This document shows, piece after piece, positions 33,586-46,195 of a DNA stretch of 64,000 nucleotides. Each line of letters opens with the position of its first letter. The stretch's first letter is position 1. The notes under the pieces are model-generated. The model worked only from the letters and a program-made list of their open reading frames with translations. It was not told the DNA's origin and did no database searches. The translations under genes were made by a program, and so were the position numbers. Source of the stretch: Talinum fruticosum (lineage: Eukaryota > Streptophyta > Magnoliopsida > Caryophyllales > Talinaceae); assembly GCA_021018815.1 (NCBI GenBank), contig JAITYX010000006.1, positions 310,001 through 374,000 on the forward strand, given 5' to 3'.

Positions 33586-35775
33586 TTTGTTAAGTCGTAT
33601 TTTATACGTATTTTTAGTAGTTATTTAGTTTATATTATATAGTTTATTTTATCTAATTTATCCTATTTTGTCTATTTATAGGTAATTATCAAATAAATTG
33701 GGGAAGAAGAGAAAAGACGTTAAAAGTGGATTTTTAACTACGGACAAGCATCCAACAAAATATATGAAGTCGATTCATAAATATAATATGTCATAAAATA
33801 TTTATTTTATGATATTATATTTAGGAAATCCTACTTGGAGAAGAAAAGGAAAATTGTAAGAGAAGAAAGAGAAATAACCCTAACTCCTTCACTATATCAC
33901 TTATTATCATCATCAAGAGGAGGAGCGCCACGCAGCCCTTGCTGCCCACTCCGGCCGCCCATCACCATCCCGTCCTTAGCTACCCTCCTTCGCTACCCAT
34001 CGCCCCTTTTGCTGCACATCCCTTGCACACACAGCCGCCTAACTTCCTTCGCTAACCATCAATTCCTCACGCCACTTCCTGCTTGCTTCCTTAATCACCC
34101 ACTATCATCATAATCCTCCTCATCACCATCTTGCTATCGCTCCTCTTTATCATAATCATCATCAACTCTCCATCATCAACTTCTTGATCATCACCATGTC
34201 AAGGAATATTATGCTAGTAATTTTACTATTGTAATTTTTATTTTAAAGACTTTATTTTTATTATTAGTTTAATATTAAAGATGATATTTTTATTTAGTTT
34301 ATGTGTCCCAAATTACATTATGTTTGAGTAGTTTTTCTATACATACTATAATCTACTTAAAACCATGTTAAATTATTTATTTTGAAACAAAGTTTCGATC
34401 TTTATTGTCTTGTTGATTCGATCCATGATTCTATGATAATTTGATTTTAATGCTTATGATTTTATGTCTAATTAATTAGAGTGCACACTAATTAGTTTTA
34501 TATAAATTCATATGATAGTTTTAAAGGTTTAAGTACGTAGTTGCTTGATCTTTTAGACATAAGTATCATCCTAGTTAATCATGGATGGCTCATACCCATC
34601 TCTTTTAATTAGGAAATTATCCTAGATCCTTCTTAAATCAATTTGCTAGTAGATTGGTTATTAGGCGCTGGATGATGTTTTTCTAATACTTAATGCTCTA
34701 ATTTGATTAAATTTTATTGCTAGTGCTAGGGTTATCAATATTAGTAGAGTTTATATTAGGGTTAGGCCTAAATAAACTAATACTTAAGGAAAAATGGGGA
34801 AGATCCACTAGTAATTGTCTTCTACAGTTTAGCTCATGGGTAGATCAATTTGTGTGTTAATGATAAATAATAATTTGCATGGTGGATATAGATTATACTA
34901 AATGTTTTTATAAATTTGATATCTTTGATAATTATTTGTTTGCTTTTTAGTTATTTTCTTTAGTTTGTCAATTTTTATTTATAAATTTATAGTCTTTTAT
35001 TATCAATTTCATTATTCCCCCATAAAGATAAGTATTTTAGGTTAGTTTTAGGAATTTTATTTTAATTTTATTTCAGGTCTTTATATAGTTTAATTTTCAG
35101 ATTACTTTTCTATCGGATTTTATTATTTTTGAGTCAATTTGTTAGAAATTAGTTTAAAAATAGTTTCTTTTATTATTTTTCGTGTTTTATCTTCTTTTAG
35201 GGTTTAGATAGAGCCCTAGTTTGATGTGATTAAATTTTAGAATTTTTGGAATTGATTTGATAATTTTTCAAATTTAATTCTTGAATTTAATTACTGCAAG
35301 TTTTTAGTTAAATAAATTCGTAAATTCGGTTTTAAATTTTATTTTTTATTTGTAGGGTCTGGTTACGTCTAGAAAATTAGTGGTAATAATCTAGGTAATT
35401 TTAATATCTATTTTTGTCATTAATTTACTACAGATTTTTACTTATTTAAATTTCTGTTTTTGAATTTATTTATTTTCTCGCTTTAGTTTTCTGTTTTAAT
35501 TATTCTAAAAAATATACAAAAAATATTTCTGGGTTATTATAATTTTTATATTCTGTATAAATTATCTATTTATTAGTGCATAATTTTATGTGATTTATAG
35601 CTATTAATTTACTAGTTTATATTTTCTGTTTTGTTTTAAAAAGTAGTAAATTTAATTAGATTTAAGCTTGCATATTATTATATCTTTCCTCGTGAATTCG
35701 ATCTCTACTTTCCTATGCTATATTGTTTATTATAAGCCTAAGTAGTGGTTTAATTTGTAATTATACGACAAGCTA
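33586..35775. other. Unassigned AT-rich insert within the chromovirus-type LTR
   Basis: About 2.2 kb that separates the terminal ACTGGGCCGGGGTGTTATA (minus strand) from the rest of the LTR. It has a short GC-richer patch at 33920-34080 (GGAGGAGCGCCACGC and following) with a 92-codon frame, and is otherwise very AT-rich with no homology that I recognise. I found no clean duplication at its borders. Confidence 0.35.
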
Positions 35776-37779
35776 ACAGTATTACTCGCCAAGGTTCCCC
35801 GAGAGGAACCCTTAAGGCTACTTAAGATCTCAACTTAGGTTTACTAACTTTTTCTTAGATTGGCGGAAGCATGTTTTTACATTTCCAAAGGTTTTCCTGA
35901 AAATTTTAGAAGAGTTTTGTATGTAATTTGGATAAACCTAAAGGCTTAAAGCCTTAACCTTGCACAAGAGACAATCATAAACTCAACGAGTCACACGCTC
36001 GGAGTAAAGACATTGGTCTTTTATATTCCTAATCAAAATACATTTCAACATACAACCGATTCTTTGTAAACATAAAACATAATACATATGGAAAGTCCGG
36101 AGTCTCCTATCCATTGGTCTGCTACTCTTGAAAGCCAAAAGTCACTCGAGGGAGTCTTATCTTGTATACCTAAAAATGTTGGTGAGGTCATGAGCTCCAC
36201 GAGCCTAGTGAATAATCTAAACATACATTTTCAATCACACGTAAGCTCAACATTCATCAATAACATACAAGATATACATGCTCAAGGCAAGCAATATACA
36301 TGACTTACCGGACCTACCAGTTGAGCGACACATACGACATTAATCATTCATAAAATCAATGAACACATACTTCATTCGTTCTTTCTATGCAAATACATCA
36401 TATAATTATTCATCATGTAAGTCATTCATCACATAAATCATATCATATCATAGTTCACCTCTTACATCATATAACATTCGTATCGAAAATAAGATTCATT
36501 CTTTTTCTTGAGCTCATTCGTATATTTGATCATCATGTAAACCCTTTATTCTTTCATTCTTGTTCATCATGCATAATCATGCATTTCTTCATATCATAAT
36601 TCTTAGTTCAAGTCATATTCATTCGAATGGAAAGAAGATTTATGTCCTACTCTAAAGACCAAGCTCTTTAATTCTTGGAACCAAAATAATTAGTGGGCTC
36701 AGTTCTTGGAGGAAAAATAATTCGTGGCCTTGAGGCAAAACAATTCTTCGCTTGGAGGCAAGCCTTAAAATCTGAAGGACGCATACCATTAATAATTCGT
36801 GAAAGCAAAATAATTCGTGGCTTTAGTTGACGAGACACTTCTATGCCTATAACTTGAGAGGGTTCTTTAATTCATGGGGTGTTAAATCAATAACACAATT
36901 GTTTTTCTCTTCTTTAGTCATTTATGTTTCTTATTTTCTTATTACTTATCGATAACATATACTTAATTCATATAAATCATGCTCAATAGCTTCATAAGTA
37001 ACATATTCACAACTAGCAATTCACGTAAACAAGTTCCAACTCAAGTACAATCAATATAACTCATATAGACACGCTTATATCATTCATAATCGATGTACTT
37101 TAAAATAAACACATCATAACATAAACATATCAATTAGGATTTCTATGTAACGAACTTATCGTTTCATGATTAGGTATTATCATGCATCGGTAGTTTATGG
37201 TTCCGTGACTTTCCTTAATCATTATATGTCTCTTAATCTATCCATATAACTTCTTAAATTTCAGTTCTTCGCCTAATTACTCAATCAGCCCCTATTTTGC
37301 CTAAAATAGGACATTTTCACTTAGATATTCATATCTTCCAAGATACTCATCCAAAATTTATCAACATTTACAGGAAATTTTCATAAATCATCATGAAGTC
37401 TGCAGTGAAAATTTCAGGAATTTTGGGCAGCTCATGAAAGCACAAAAATTTAGACGAGCAGGCGTAATTACTGAAAAATCTGCACCTAAATCATAAATTC
37501 AATTTTCTGATTTTTCTCACTAATTCTACTCAAGCTAATTTCATTAAATTCACAATATATAACTCAATAATACAGACTAAAAATACTCAAACATCATTAA
37601 ATTCATGAATTAAATCACATAAATTGCAACATGCTTTTTAATTCATGTGTTGCTAATTTCGTGAATTTAGGCCTCCGACTTCTTCAATTAAACTTAGGAT
37701 TTTCTGTTTCATGAATCAATTTTAATCCACCTAATTCATTTTAATTCTGAAGGATGAATTTGAATTACTCACCTTAGAT

Positions 37780-38470
37780 TCTTAATGGTTCTAAGAATTT
37801 CAGTTTTGAATTGGTGTTTGATTTTCGTGTTTTTGCTTCCCTTTTTCCTCTCCTTTTCGGTTCCCTTTTCTTCTTCTTCCTCTTGCTCAATCTCTCGCCG
37901 CCTCAATCTAGGCTTTCAAACCCTCGGTCTCCTGTTCCCCTTCATGCCCTTTTCTCTTCTTCTTGCTTCCTGTTATGCCTTAGTCTCTCTTTTCTTGCTT
38001 CTCATTTAGTCATTTGCTCATTCTCGGATCTCGCTTCTCTTTGGTCCGTTTCGGCTCCGGTTCTCTATCAATCTCTCGATCCCTCTTCTTTTTCTATTGT
38101 GGCTGCCTCAGGCTCTTAGTGCTCTCATCTACTTCTAGTTCGGTTTCACTCTCTCGTTCTCTATTTCCGTCGGTCTCTCTTTCCTCTTGTTGGTCTCGTT
38201 CTCCTTCCCGAATCGCCTTCTTCTTCTTCCTTAGTATTGAATCCTCACTACTCTCGTGTCTCGTTTTTTTTTATGTTTTTCCTCATGTCTCTACTCTGCT
38301 TCTCACTCCCTTATTCTTGTTCTCTCTCGCTTCCTCTCGTGCTTTAACTTCAGTCTGCTCTCTCTTTCGTTCTCTCTAACTCCCTCTCTCGATTTCTTTC
38401 AACTCCTTTCCCTTTTACACATAAGTCACTTTGTGTTTTCATGTAATTGGACCTCATTAATATTTGCTTT
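37780..38470 (-). other. Purine-rich leader-like part of the chromovirus-type LTR
   Basis: On the plus strand this is a long T/C-rich stretch (TTCTTCTTCC, CTCTCTCGC). On the minus strand it is GA-rich, like transcribed leaders of Tekay-type LTRs. The Ser/Leu/Phe-rich plus-strand frames it produces are composition artefacts. Confidence 0.45.
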
Positions 38471-38810
38471 ATTTTCTACCAGCACCTCCTTTAAATGGCA
38501 AAAAGCTTAATGCCAACAAGCTTCTCTCGATGTTAGTCACGATTTCCACTAATCCCCCTTTCTTTCTTTCCTTTTCGTGTCATTTTTATTTCATTTTTTG
38601 TTTGTTATTATCATTATGGAATTGGGCCCAAATTAGTATAATAAGGCCAATTTTAGTTAATTCATCCTTGGGTTTCATTTTCTGGGTTTTAATTTTAACT
38701 TGGAAAACTATAATTCAACATAATTCAATAATTTTAAATTTAAATTTAACTTTGAATAATTTAATTCTTTTATTATGCAAGCACCTCAAATTTTCAGGTA
38801 CTACAACAAT

Positions 38811-39830
38811 GGTTTCAAAAGAGGTTTTGTTGATAAAACTCTTTTCATAAAATCAAGGGCAATGACTTTCTTATTATTCAAATTTATGTTGATGACATAA
38901 TCTTTGGAGCTACTAATGAAATTCTCTATCAAGAATTTTCTAAGTTTATAAAACATGAGTTCCAAATGAGTATGATGGGAGAACTCAAATTCTTTCTTGG
39001 ACTACAACTCAAACAAGAAAAGGATGGCATTTTTGTTAACTAGTGAAAATAAACGAAGGAATTACTCAAGAAGTACAAACTATAAGATGTCAAACATGCA
39101 AGTAACTCTAATGAGTAGCACTAGCAAACTAGACTCGAGATAAGAAAGGCAAAGTTATAAATCGAAACTCTATAGAGGTGTGACTGGTTCATTACTTTAT
39201 CTTACATCTAGCAGACTAGATGTTATATTTAGTGTTTGTCTATGTGCAAGATTTCAAACTAATACAAAATAATCACATCCGATTACGGTCAAAAGAATAT
39301 TCGGATATCTTATAGATAAACTCGGACACTTGGTCTCTAGTATTTAAAAGACTCAAGTCTGACCCTCAATGGATACTCAAATGCTGACTACGCTGAATAC
39401 AAGGTTGATAGAAAGAGAGTGTGATGAGCATGTCAACTTCTTGGCCAATCACTCATCTCCTGGCACCGAAAGAAGCAAGAGTCGGTTGCTTTATCAACAA
39501 ATGAGGTAGATTACATAGCAGTTGGAGCCTATTGTGCTCATATTCTATGGATCAAGAAACATTTGAACAATCTAGGACTATTTTTCACAGCCATTCCTAT
39601 CATATGTTATAATCAAAGTGCCATCAGCATCACTAAGAATCTAGTTTGGCATTAAAAAACAAAGCGCATTGATGTCGGATATTATTTTTGAGAAACCACT
39701 TTGGAAAAGGTAATATTGAACCTAAATTTATTCCTACTAAATTTAAATTAGCTAATATCTTCACAAATCCTCTAAGTGAAGGTCAATTCTGCTTTATTAC
39801 TAATGAACTTGGTATGTTGAACGGATGATT
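38811..39830 (+). pseudogene. C3 reverse transcriptase C-terminal part and RNase H
   Basis: Blocks are GFVDKTLFIKS (about 38823), then IYVDDIIFGATNE with YVDD intact at 38885-38896, FQMSMMGELKFFLGLQLKQ (about 38960) and a decayed RNase H from about 39360 (DADYAEYKVDRK; YCAHILWIKKH; FTNPLSEGQF in scattered frames). Many stops. It ends near 39830 with a segment matching the C2 end (ATTACTAATGAACTTGG). Confidence 0.8.
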
Positions 39831-40416
39831 AATTCGGTGATTGCATGAAAAATTATTTGGTTTTTTCATTATTTATTAACTGTTCTATGAGAATAACTTG
39901 TGGTTTAGTGAGATATCATGAAACTAAGCTACAATTATTAGTTTCGAGTGTATTATGAGCATCTCGGACAGTCTACTAAGTCATACTCAATTAATAGAAA
40001 AATGGACATTAAAATTCCGAAATCATCTCTAATTCAATAGAGAATCTTTGAAATAGTTTAGAAAATTACTTTTTATTTCTCTAGCAAGCAAACGGTCAAG
40101 AAACTAGTCTGTTGGAGGAAAATAGTTTCAAGAAGTAACCTTAGAGGACGTTAGAATACCAAACGGTCGACTAGCCGTTATTATGCTAAGTGAGTCGGTT
40201 GAGGTTTCGTTCTATGATAGCCTTTTGTTTAAAAATAGCCTTTGTTGAACCTGATTCTTTCACTTTGTTATTTTTACTCTCTCACTTTCACTTCTATAAC
40301 TCAGAATTCTCACTCACACACTCTTTCATACTCGTAACCCTACTTCTCTATGTTCTCACTTTAATTCTCACTCGTTCAATTGTTCATTCTTTGTGGAATC
40401 TTCTACTTACCTCAAC
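39831..40416 (+). other. C3 spacer before the accessory ORF
   Basis: Non-coding and AT-rich. It shares GAAACTAAGCTA-like and TCTCTAGCAAGCAAACGG segments loosely with C1 and C2. It ends in a pyrimidine-rich leader (40255-40410) before the accessory ORF. Confidence 0.45.
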
Positions 40417-41710
40417 ATGCCGAAGAAAGAAAGTGTTGCTGAAGGAGGATCTGCCACCAAGAAGGCAAGAACCCGAGTTTCTCAGCTTGGGGATCCATGA
40501 AATGATACCTCAAAAGGTAAAGGTCTTGCTTTTGAGGAACAAAAGTTGTGCATTGTTGCACAACATTATTTTCTTGAAGAAAAATTCTTATTTCTGAACT
40601 AAAACCCCATTCCTTTCACTCGAAGTTGCTAATGAATTCTTTGAAAAATATGCTCGGAGTTTTTCCAAAATCTCGAAAGAATTTTTCGATTACTTAAATG
40701 AAGTCTAAGGCCGGACTTATTTGCTTCCTTCTAATGAGAACAATGTTCTCATTCTATATTTCTAATAAGAACCCAAATAGAAAAGTTCTCAAAGTTCTTT
40801 TTGATATTCTTGAGGGATATGAGGTTGACCTCTTCCCTTACATCATTAAACAAATCGCTATTCTTCATTTGGATAAGAAGAGGCCACCTTTACCTTTTGG
40901 AGCAGTCCTCTACATAATTTTTGCTCAATTCAAAGTGGAGCTTCCTAGTGATCCAAACTAATTTCTGGAACCAGCCGTCTACATTGGCGGGCTGAGATGT
41001 TATATCTTCGATACCGGGACATTGAGTCCGTGGTGTTTGGATTCACAATTCCGAACCCCCACATCCTCCTTCTCCATCTCGGACGACAGCGATAGAAACA
41101 CTTCTTCTAACTGTTGGTCTATCTTCCGAACCATCCCCTTCGTTGTTGAATAACATTGGCGGGCTGAGATGTTAAATCTCGAAGGTGGCATCTCAATTTG
41201 TTGTCTGTTGCGGAAGAGTTGCAATCAACTCTTGGTGCTTTCTAGGCTTTCATGGCAATCCTTGCTTAGCTTCAAAGCTCGGCTCAAAAGTAGATTAATC
41301 GAGTCATGATCTGGTCAACAAGCTCAAGGAAGTAATCAAGAGGTAGCAAGAGGAGACCAATCACCTCTAAGAGCGTAGATCTAAGGCTGGTGAGGACTTA
41401 GAATCAGCATCGAATCGGACTCGTCCTCGTAGTCTTTCACATCTTCCGACTAAGACTTAGAAGGGGGAGAAGAAAAGGAAAAGCGAAGTTGGAGCAAGCC
41501 AAAGAGAGAAAGAAGCTGGGGATATTTCCTCTAAGCACATAGAGTTAGTATATGAGGAAATCGAGGATGTTGGTCGAGTCCCAAGCCCGACCATCTTCAA
41601 AACCCACTCAACCTATGCAAGGTGAGGGCTCAAAAGAGGAAGTTACTGAAGCACATCCCTTAGAAGAATTGTTCAACCAAAACTGCTGCCACCTATTCCA
41701 CTACCATATA
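40417..41710 (+). pseudogene. C3 accessory ORF (PF20167-like domain), partly deleted
   Basis: The start is MPKKESVAEGGSATKKARTR at 40417. The N-terminal half of the domain seen in C2 is missing between about 40600 and 40603. The C-terminal half is clear in the frame 40698-40961: LICFLLMRTMFSFYISNKNP, LFDILEGYEVDLFPYI and PPLPFGAVLYIIF. It lines up with the C2 copy (FDILEGYDVDIFPFI). A Lys/Glu-rich tail follows (41320-41700). The two copies support a genuine element-encoded protein. Confidence 0.65.
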
Positions 41711-42266
41711 TTGTGCAACCCGTAGCTTCATCCCAATGGTACAGGTATAGGCACAGGCACAGGGCACCTCGTTCCTCTTGTTCCATCTTAACCGCTCCAC
41801 ACCCTCTTAGTTCATTTTCTTTATATTTTTATATTTGGTTTTTGTCCAACATTCTGTTTCTTCCCTACTTATATTTTGATCAAATGCATAGGGGGAGAGA
41901 TAATTAGGAGTGATAGTTGTTTGGTTTAGGGGAGTTAACAATTTTTTCATGGTGTATGTTTCTTTGTGAGCAAAATTCAATAAAAATCTTAGTAATTTAT
42001 GTGATTCAATGATTCCTTTATAGTATTTTTTTCTTTGCTTTAATAACTTGCTATTCTCGCTCCGATATGCTCGGATATGAGATTATACTCTCATATTATG
42101 TCCAATAGTCTGTGATAACTTATTATTGTTATGACTCAAACTGCAAGTATTATGCTTACTTAGACTATTCCAACAAATATCGGCTTTGAGCACTAAAAAT
42201 TAACTATCCGAATTTCGACTCTTGACTTCTAAGCATTCAATGCCTTTCATTAAAAAATAGGGAGAC
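41711..42266 (+). other. C3 region before the 3' LTR with several purine tracts
   Basis: Purine tracts lie at 41890-41900 (AGGGGGAGAGA) and 41928-41934 (AGGGGAG), with the terminal tract AAAAAATAGGGAGA at 42252-42265. The positions match those in C2. No gene. Confidence 0.65.
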
Positions 42267-43700
42267 CGAAGATTCGGGTATAACTATATCTCTCTCTATG
42301 GTTTTGAATTCAAGTCACTCACACATTTTAAGAAGCTCATCTTTAAGTTTTCAATTCTTTCTAACGTACTCGTAAAGCAATTATTGAGTGAAAAGCTTAT
42401 CTCAAGGTTTTTGACCCACTCGGATACAACTTAGATAGTCATCTCGCCTAAATAATTTCACTTGCACAACTTATCTAAGCATCGGACTCTTTGCAAAAGT
42501 TTAATTACAATTATGCATTAATTGTAATCTTAAGTCATATCTATTAACCGAAATTATTTATTTGGCAAATTGATGCTTTTACGTCTACGTATTTTAACTC
42601 TGCATTTACTTAAGATAGAAACGAAAATGGAATTACAATATATTGTATATTAGACTCGAAGATTTCATTTATTCAAGTAAACGATAATTAAGAGCTTAAT
42701 TATTTGAATTAATTTTTATCCTTGACTAATCTTGGAATAAAGTAATCTTATACTTTGAGTATCAATTTGATTTGCTTTTGCAGGATGATTAAAGTTATTT
42801 AATCTCAATTTGAAATGCAAAAGCAATCTGTTTCTAACCGTTAAATGCCGAGCAGATAGAAAAGTCACTATTTTAGGATAGGCTCAAAAACCGTGTTAGG
42901 GTTGTTTGTTTCGTTTCTAGTAAATTTTCACTTTGAGTCTAACGATTATTTCCAACCCAGATTTCAATCACAACAACTAGGATGGACAACCTTTTGATCA
43001 AAGGACTAATGCATAACGTTCATCTTTACAACGGTGCTCTTTTTAGGTACTCGGACTATCTATTACAATAGTTAGTAAAGCTTCCCGATCCAGGATCAGC
43101 CACAGTGGCTATCTACCCCGCTAATTATAAATAGAAACCACTCTACAAGACTTGGAAGATTGCTGGAAATAAACTCTAATCTTATACACTCAATCTTTTC
43201 TATCTTTCAAATCTCTACTTAGTTTTCTCAACTTCGAGTTGAAACATATGAAGTCTTGTAATCAGCTAAACTCTTACTTTCTTTACTTCTTTGTAATTTC
43301 CCTTGACTGAGCTGTAAGGGGTAACTCAACTTAGTTGTACCTAGCTATAAGGGGTAACTCGGTTAGGAAGTATGAGGGCGTATAAGGGAACTTTTATGCC
43401 TAGGAAAATTTGTATTGAATTGTCTAAGGGGACAATTCAGTAAAGGCAAGCTCTCTTATTTTGTGGATTCAAAATAATGGATCTCGACTTGGTGTATGGA
43501 TTGACACTCGTCCGTAGTTTTCTCGCCCCAAAAGGGTTTCCACGAGTCTCTTTGTGTTTTTACTTTCCGAGTTCATTCTATACTCAAAATCTATTTTCCG
43601 AGTTCGACTTGCTTGAAAATCTTTTAATTTCACAAAATTTCCTTCTCACCTTATTCACCCCCTCTAGGGTGACTCAAACTCTCAAGACCAAACCTTTACA
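42267..43700 (+). repeat. C3 3' LTR (about 1434 bp)
   Basis: It starts CGAAGATTCGGGTATAA (expected TGAAGATT) and ends ACCTTTACA. TATAAATAG lies at 43126-43134 and the U5 hairpin at 43646-43672 (left arm TCACCTTA, one mismatch). It matches the C3 5' LTR fragments that flank C2. The exact last base is uncertain by two. Confidence 0.85.
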
Positions 43701-44200
43701 GCTCATATTCTATTAGATTGGATTTGTGTTTTGTTTTTAAAAACCTAAAAGCTACATGAATAATATTTGAAATGCTAGATTTCGAAGATAAAGTTACACT
43801 AATATATTGAGACTTTCATAAGAATTCTAGTATTGAAAATAGTTATCTAATTAAGTTTATTTAGTGTTAATTATAAGAGTGTGGTCCACGTATTTACATT
43901 TATACCTTATTCTATTTGCTACCTAGATGTTGTAAATTTTAGGGACGAAATTAGCTTAAGGGGGAAAAATGTAAGAATCGTGATTTTAATTTAGTTGATT
44001 ATATAACTTAAATTAATTAATTAGTTTTAATTAACTAAATTAGGTCAATTAAATAAAATATATACGTGAATATATATATTCATAGTTTTATTGTAGCAGC
44101 TTATTATGTGTCTCGCTTAAGTTTAATTAGTGAAATATAATAATCTACTTCTCTTGATTTTCCATCCCGACCTAAATAAGTAAAAGAACTAAGATAATTT
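43701..44200 (+). mobile_element. 3' end of a chromovirus (Ty3/gypsy) and start of its LTR
   Basis: AGGGACGAAATT (43941-43952) followed by TTAAGGGGGAAAAA (43956-43969) is the usual end of chromovirus pol plus polypurine tract. The LTR starts TGTAAGAATCG at 43970. The LTR is cut at 44200 by T4, with AATTT as the left duplication copy, and resumes at 51720. No intact pol remains left of the tract. Confidence 0.7.
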
Positions 44201-46176
44201 TGTAGACACCTAAAAATGTCATCCCTTTTTCTATTTATTTATTTTATTGTTTTTGTGAGCCTCGATGATGAAATCCCACTCCTATTTGCGAACTCAAATC
44301 ACCGTTGGAGTCTAATTGGCGTGACGGAAGACGGTAAACCATGAAGAACCTATTAACACCACAAAATTAGCCTTTTTCTTGGGTCAACCCACAAACCCAT
44401 TTTCCCTCAATTGAACCCAACCCGGACTAGACTCCCAATAAGGAAAGGAGCCCGCGCCGCATTCGGGCCAAACTACATATTAAATGTAGTGTTTTCCTCT
44501 CATTATTCCAGACTTAGCACGGAGTTCAAATGCTCGTACGACATCGTGTTGACTGGAGCCGTGTTCTCATGATCATCTTGCCAAAATGCCGTGTTTTATT
44601 CCTAGTGACTAACCGAGGTACGAAATCCGAGACATTCGTAGGACGTCATTTTGACCGGTGCAACTTTTCATGGCTTAAATTCGTCACAACCGACACACGG
44701 AAGCCCATTTTAATTGGCTTCGAGTTTTGAGCATTACCTCGCCAAAATGTTGCGTTTGGTCTAAGGGCCAAACTAGGGCACGAAAATCAAGACTTCCACA
44801 TGACGTCATTGTGTGACCGGCGTCGGTCTTGTCCATTCCCCATGAAGGATTCCCGGTTCCGTTGATTTTATTCGGTTCATTACCTTTATTCGCGCTGAAA
44901 AATCCGGTCCCGTTTAGTTGATTTCAGAGCGATTGAAAGCATTTTTGGTTTGATTTTCTACCTTAATTGGCTTCTATAAATAGGGGACCTAACCCTTCAT
45001 TTGGAAGATGGCTGATTCCTAAGTAATACACTCGCCAAATTTTGAGTTACCTACTACATGAACTCGTGACAATGACATTTCTCTCTTTCATTTCCTAATC
45101 CCTCCATTTTCACCATACTCGTTACAACTCGCCTAACAAAATCTAAAAAATAGGCTTCTTTGACCTCAAAATCCTACCATTACGCTGCCGATTCATATCG
45201 TTATCTAAGCTTAGTAGGTACGACAACCCGAGGGCATAAGATCCACCTCCGCTATCATTTAGGGTTTATGTATTTATTCTTTTTATGGCCTTTCACAAGC
45301 ATGGATCAAGATGTAATCGCGTTTAATTCCACCCCGCCCGTTGTAATTTTTTTCTCCCTTTATCGCTTTCTTAGTGTGCGTTGATTGATTTACTTTCCAC
45401 ATTTCACATGTTGTTTCCTTGACTTTATAAACACAATTTTTTAACTCACAACTTAAACTAGTAAAGGTCGTCTCGTTGACTCGCTGGAATGGAGAACATC
45501 CCTCTCTATTTCGTACCTTGACCCGCGAACCTCGGATTCTCAGTTGGACTAATGGAATCTATTTGGAAACCTTTTTAGGTTTAATTTTTCCATACTATGA
45601 TTAGAAGAGTAATTTTTTTCTTAGTTCTTTATTCCTAAAACTAACTAGCGACTCCCGATTTTCTATTTTATTTCTCTCTATCTGCTTTTGGGCATTTTAG
45701 GTTGAAAATATGAAAATTTGGGTTTCATTTTGACAACCGAAGCTATAAGGCTGAGACCGATTTCACAATATTAGCCCTATAGCCGGTGTCGAAGTCCGGC
45801 CGTTGTTGGCCGATGGTAGTGCCACCAAGAGGCCTGGCATAGCTCTTAGCCCAGCCAGGTTTATCTGTTTGCCCCGAGAGCTTTGCCGTAAGATGTGTTT
45901 ATTTTTTCCTAACCTCGAAATGACATCCCGAGATTGCTTTAAAATTAAGTTTTATAATAAAAACGATTAATAAAAATTGCCAATCATCATTTCACTTGCA
46001 TTGTTTTAGAAATCTAATTCTAAAAATCAATAATCTTACTAAGAGGTGCACTCCACTTTCCAAATCCAATTTCAAAATTTAACTTTCAAAAAGAATCTTC
46101 AAAAATAAGAGGGCCGACATTCGTGGGGAAACTCGGTCCAACTGTTTCTCTAAGGGGATGGATCGTGGTTGCTATA
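44201..46176 (+). repeat. T4 5' LTR (1976 bp)
   Basis: It starts TGTAGACACC and ends GCTATA. TATAAATAG at 44975-44983 is the likely promoter. A GC-rich island lies at 45780-45850. It aligns with 49949-51719 and 14806-16719. Confidence 0.9.
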
Positions 46177-46177
46177 G

Positions 46178-46195
46178 TGGCGACTCCACTAGAGA
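46178..46195 (+). other. T4 primer binding site (tRNA-Arg type)
   Basis: TGGCGACTCCACTAGAGA, one base after the LTR, resembles the TGGCGACTCCGCTGGGGA site of Ogre/Tat elements, complementary to a tRNA-Arg. The Ogre comparison is from memory. Confidence 0.75.

Larger units (their letters stand above)
33560..38805 (-). mobile_element. Composite chromovirus-type LTR inserted in C3 reverse transcriptase
   Basis: On the minus strand it runs from TGTAGTACC (38805) to GGGGTGTTATA (33560), typical TGTAATACC...GGGGTGTTACA ends of Tekay-type chromovirus LTRs. Flanks are AAAAT (33555-33559) and ACAAT (38806-38810), a duplication with one mismatch. Bases 35776-38805 align with the solo LTR at 57601-60775, sharing GGCTTAAAGCCTTAA and ACACGCTCGGAGTA, and the leader-like T/C-rich part near 37800-38400. 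Bases about 33586-35775 have no counterpart there and are probably a second insertion. No coding region. Confidence 0.7.
29805..43700 (+). mobile_element. C3: Ty1/copia element (Sirevirus-like), oldest of the nest; 5' LTR split
   Basis: C3 comprises the 5' LTR fragments at 16720-16812 and 29805-29904, an internal region 29905-42266 interrupted at 33560-38805, and the 3' LTR 42267-43700. Its left LTR end lies off the window beyond T1, so its target duplication cannot be checked. It is the landing site of T1, C2 and the chromovirus-type LTR. Gag, protease, integrase, reverse transcriptase, RNase H and accessory ORF remnants are all present and all broken. Confidence 0.9.

Noticed and set aside
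37785..38850. Ser/Leu/Phe-rich plus-strand frames up to 128 codons
   Set aside because: They lie in a T/C-rich leader-like part of a chromovirus-type LTR. They look like membrane proteins only because of composition.
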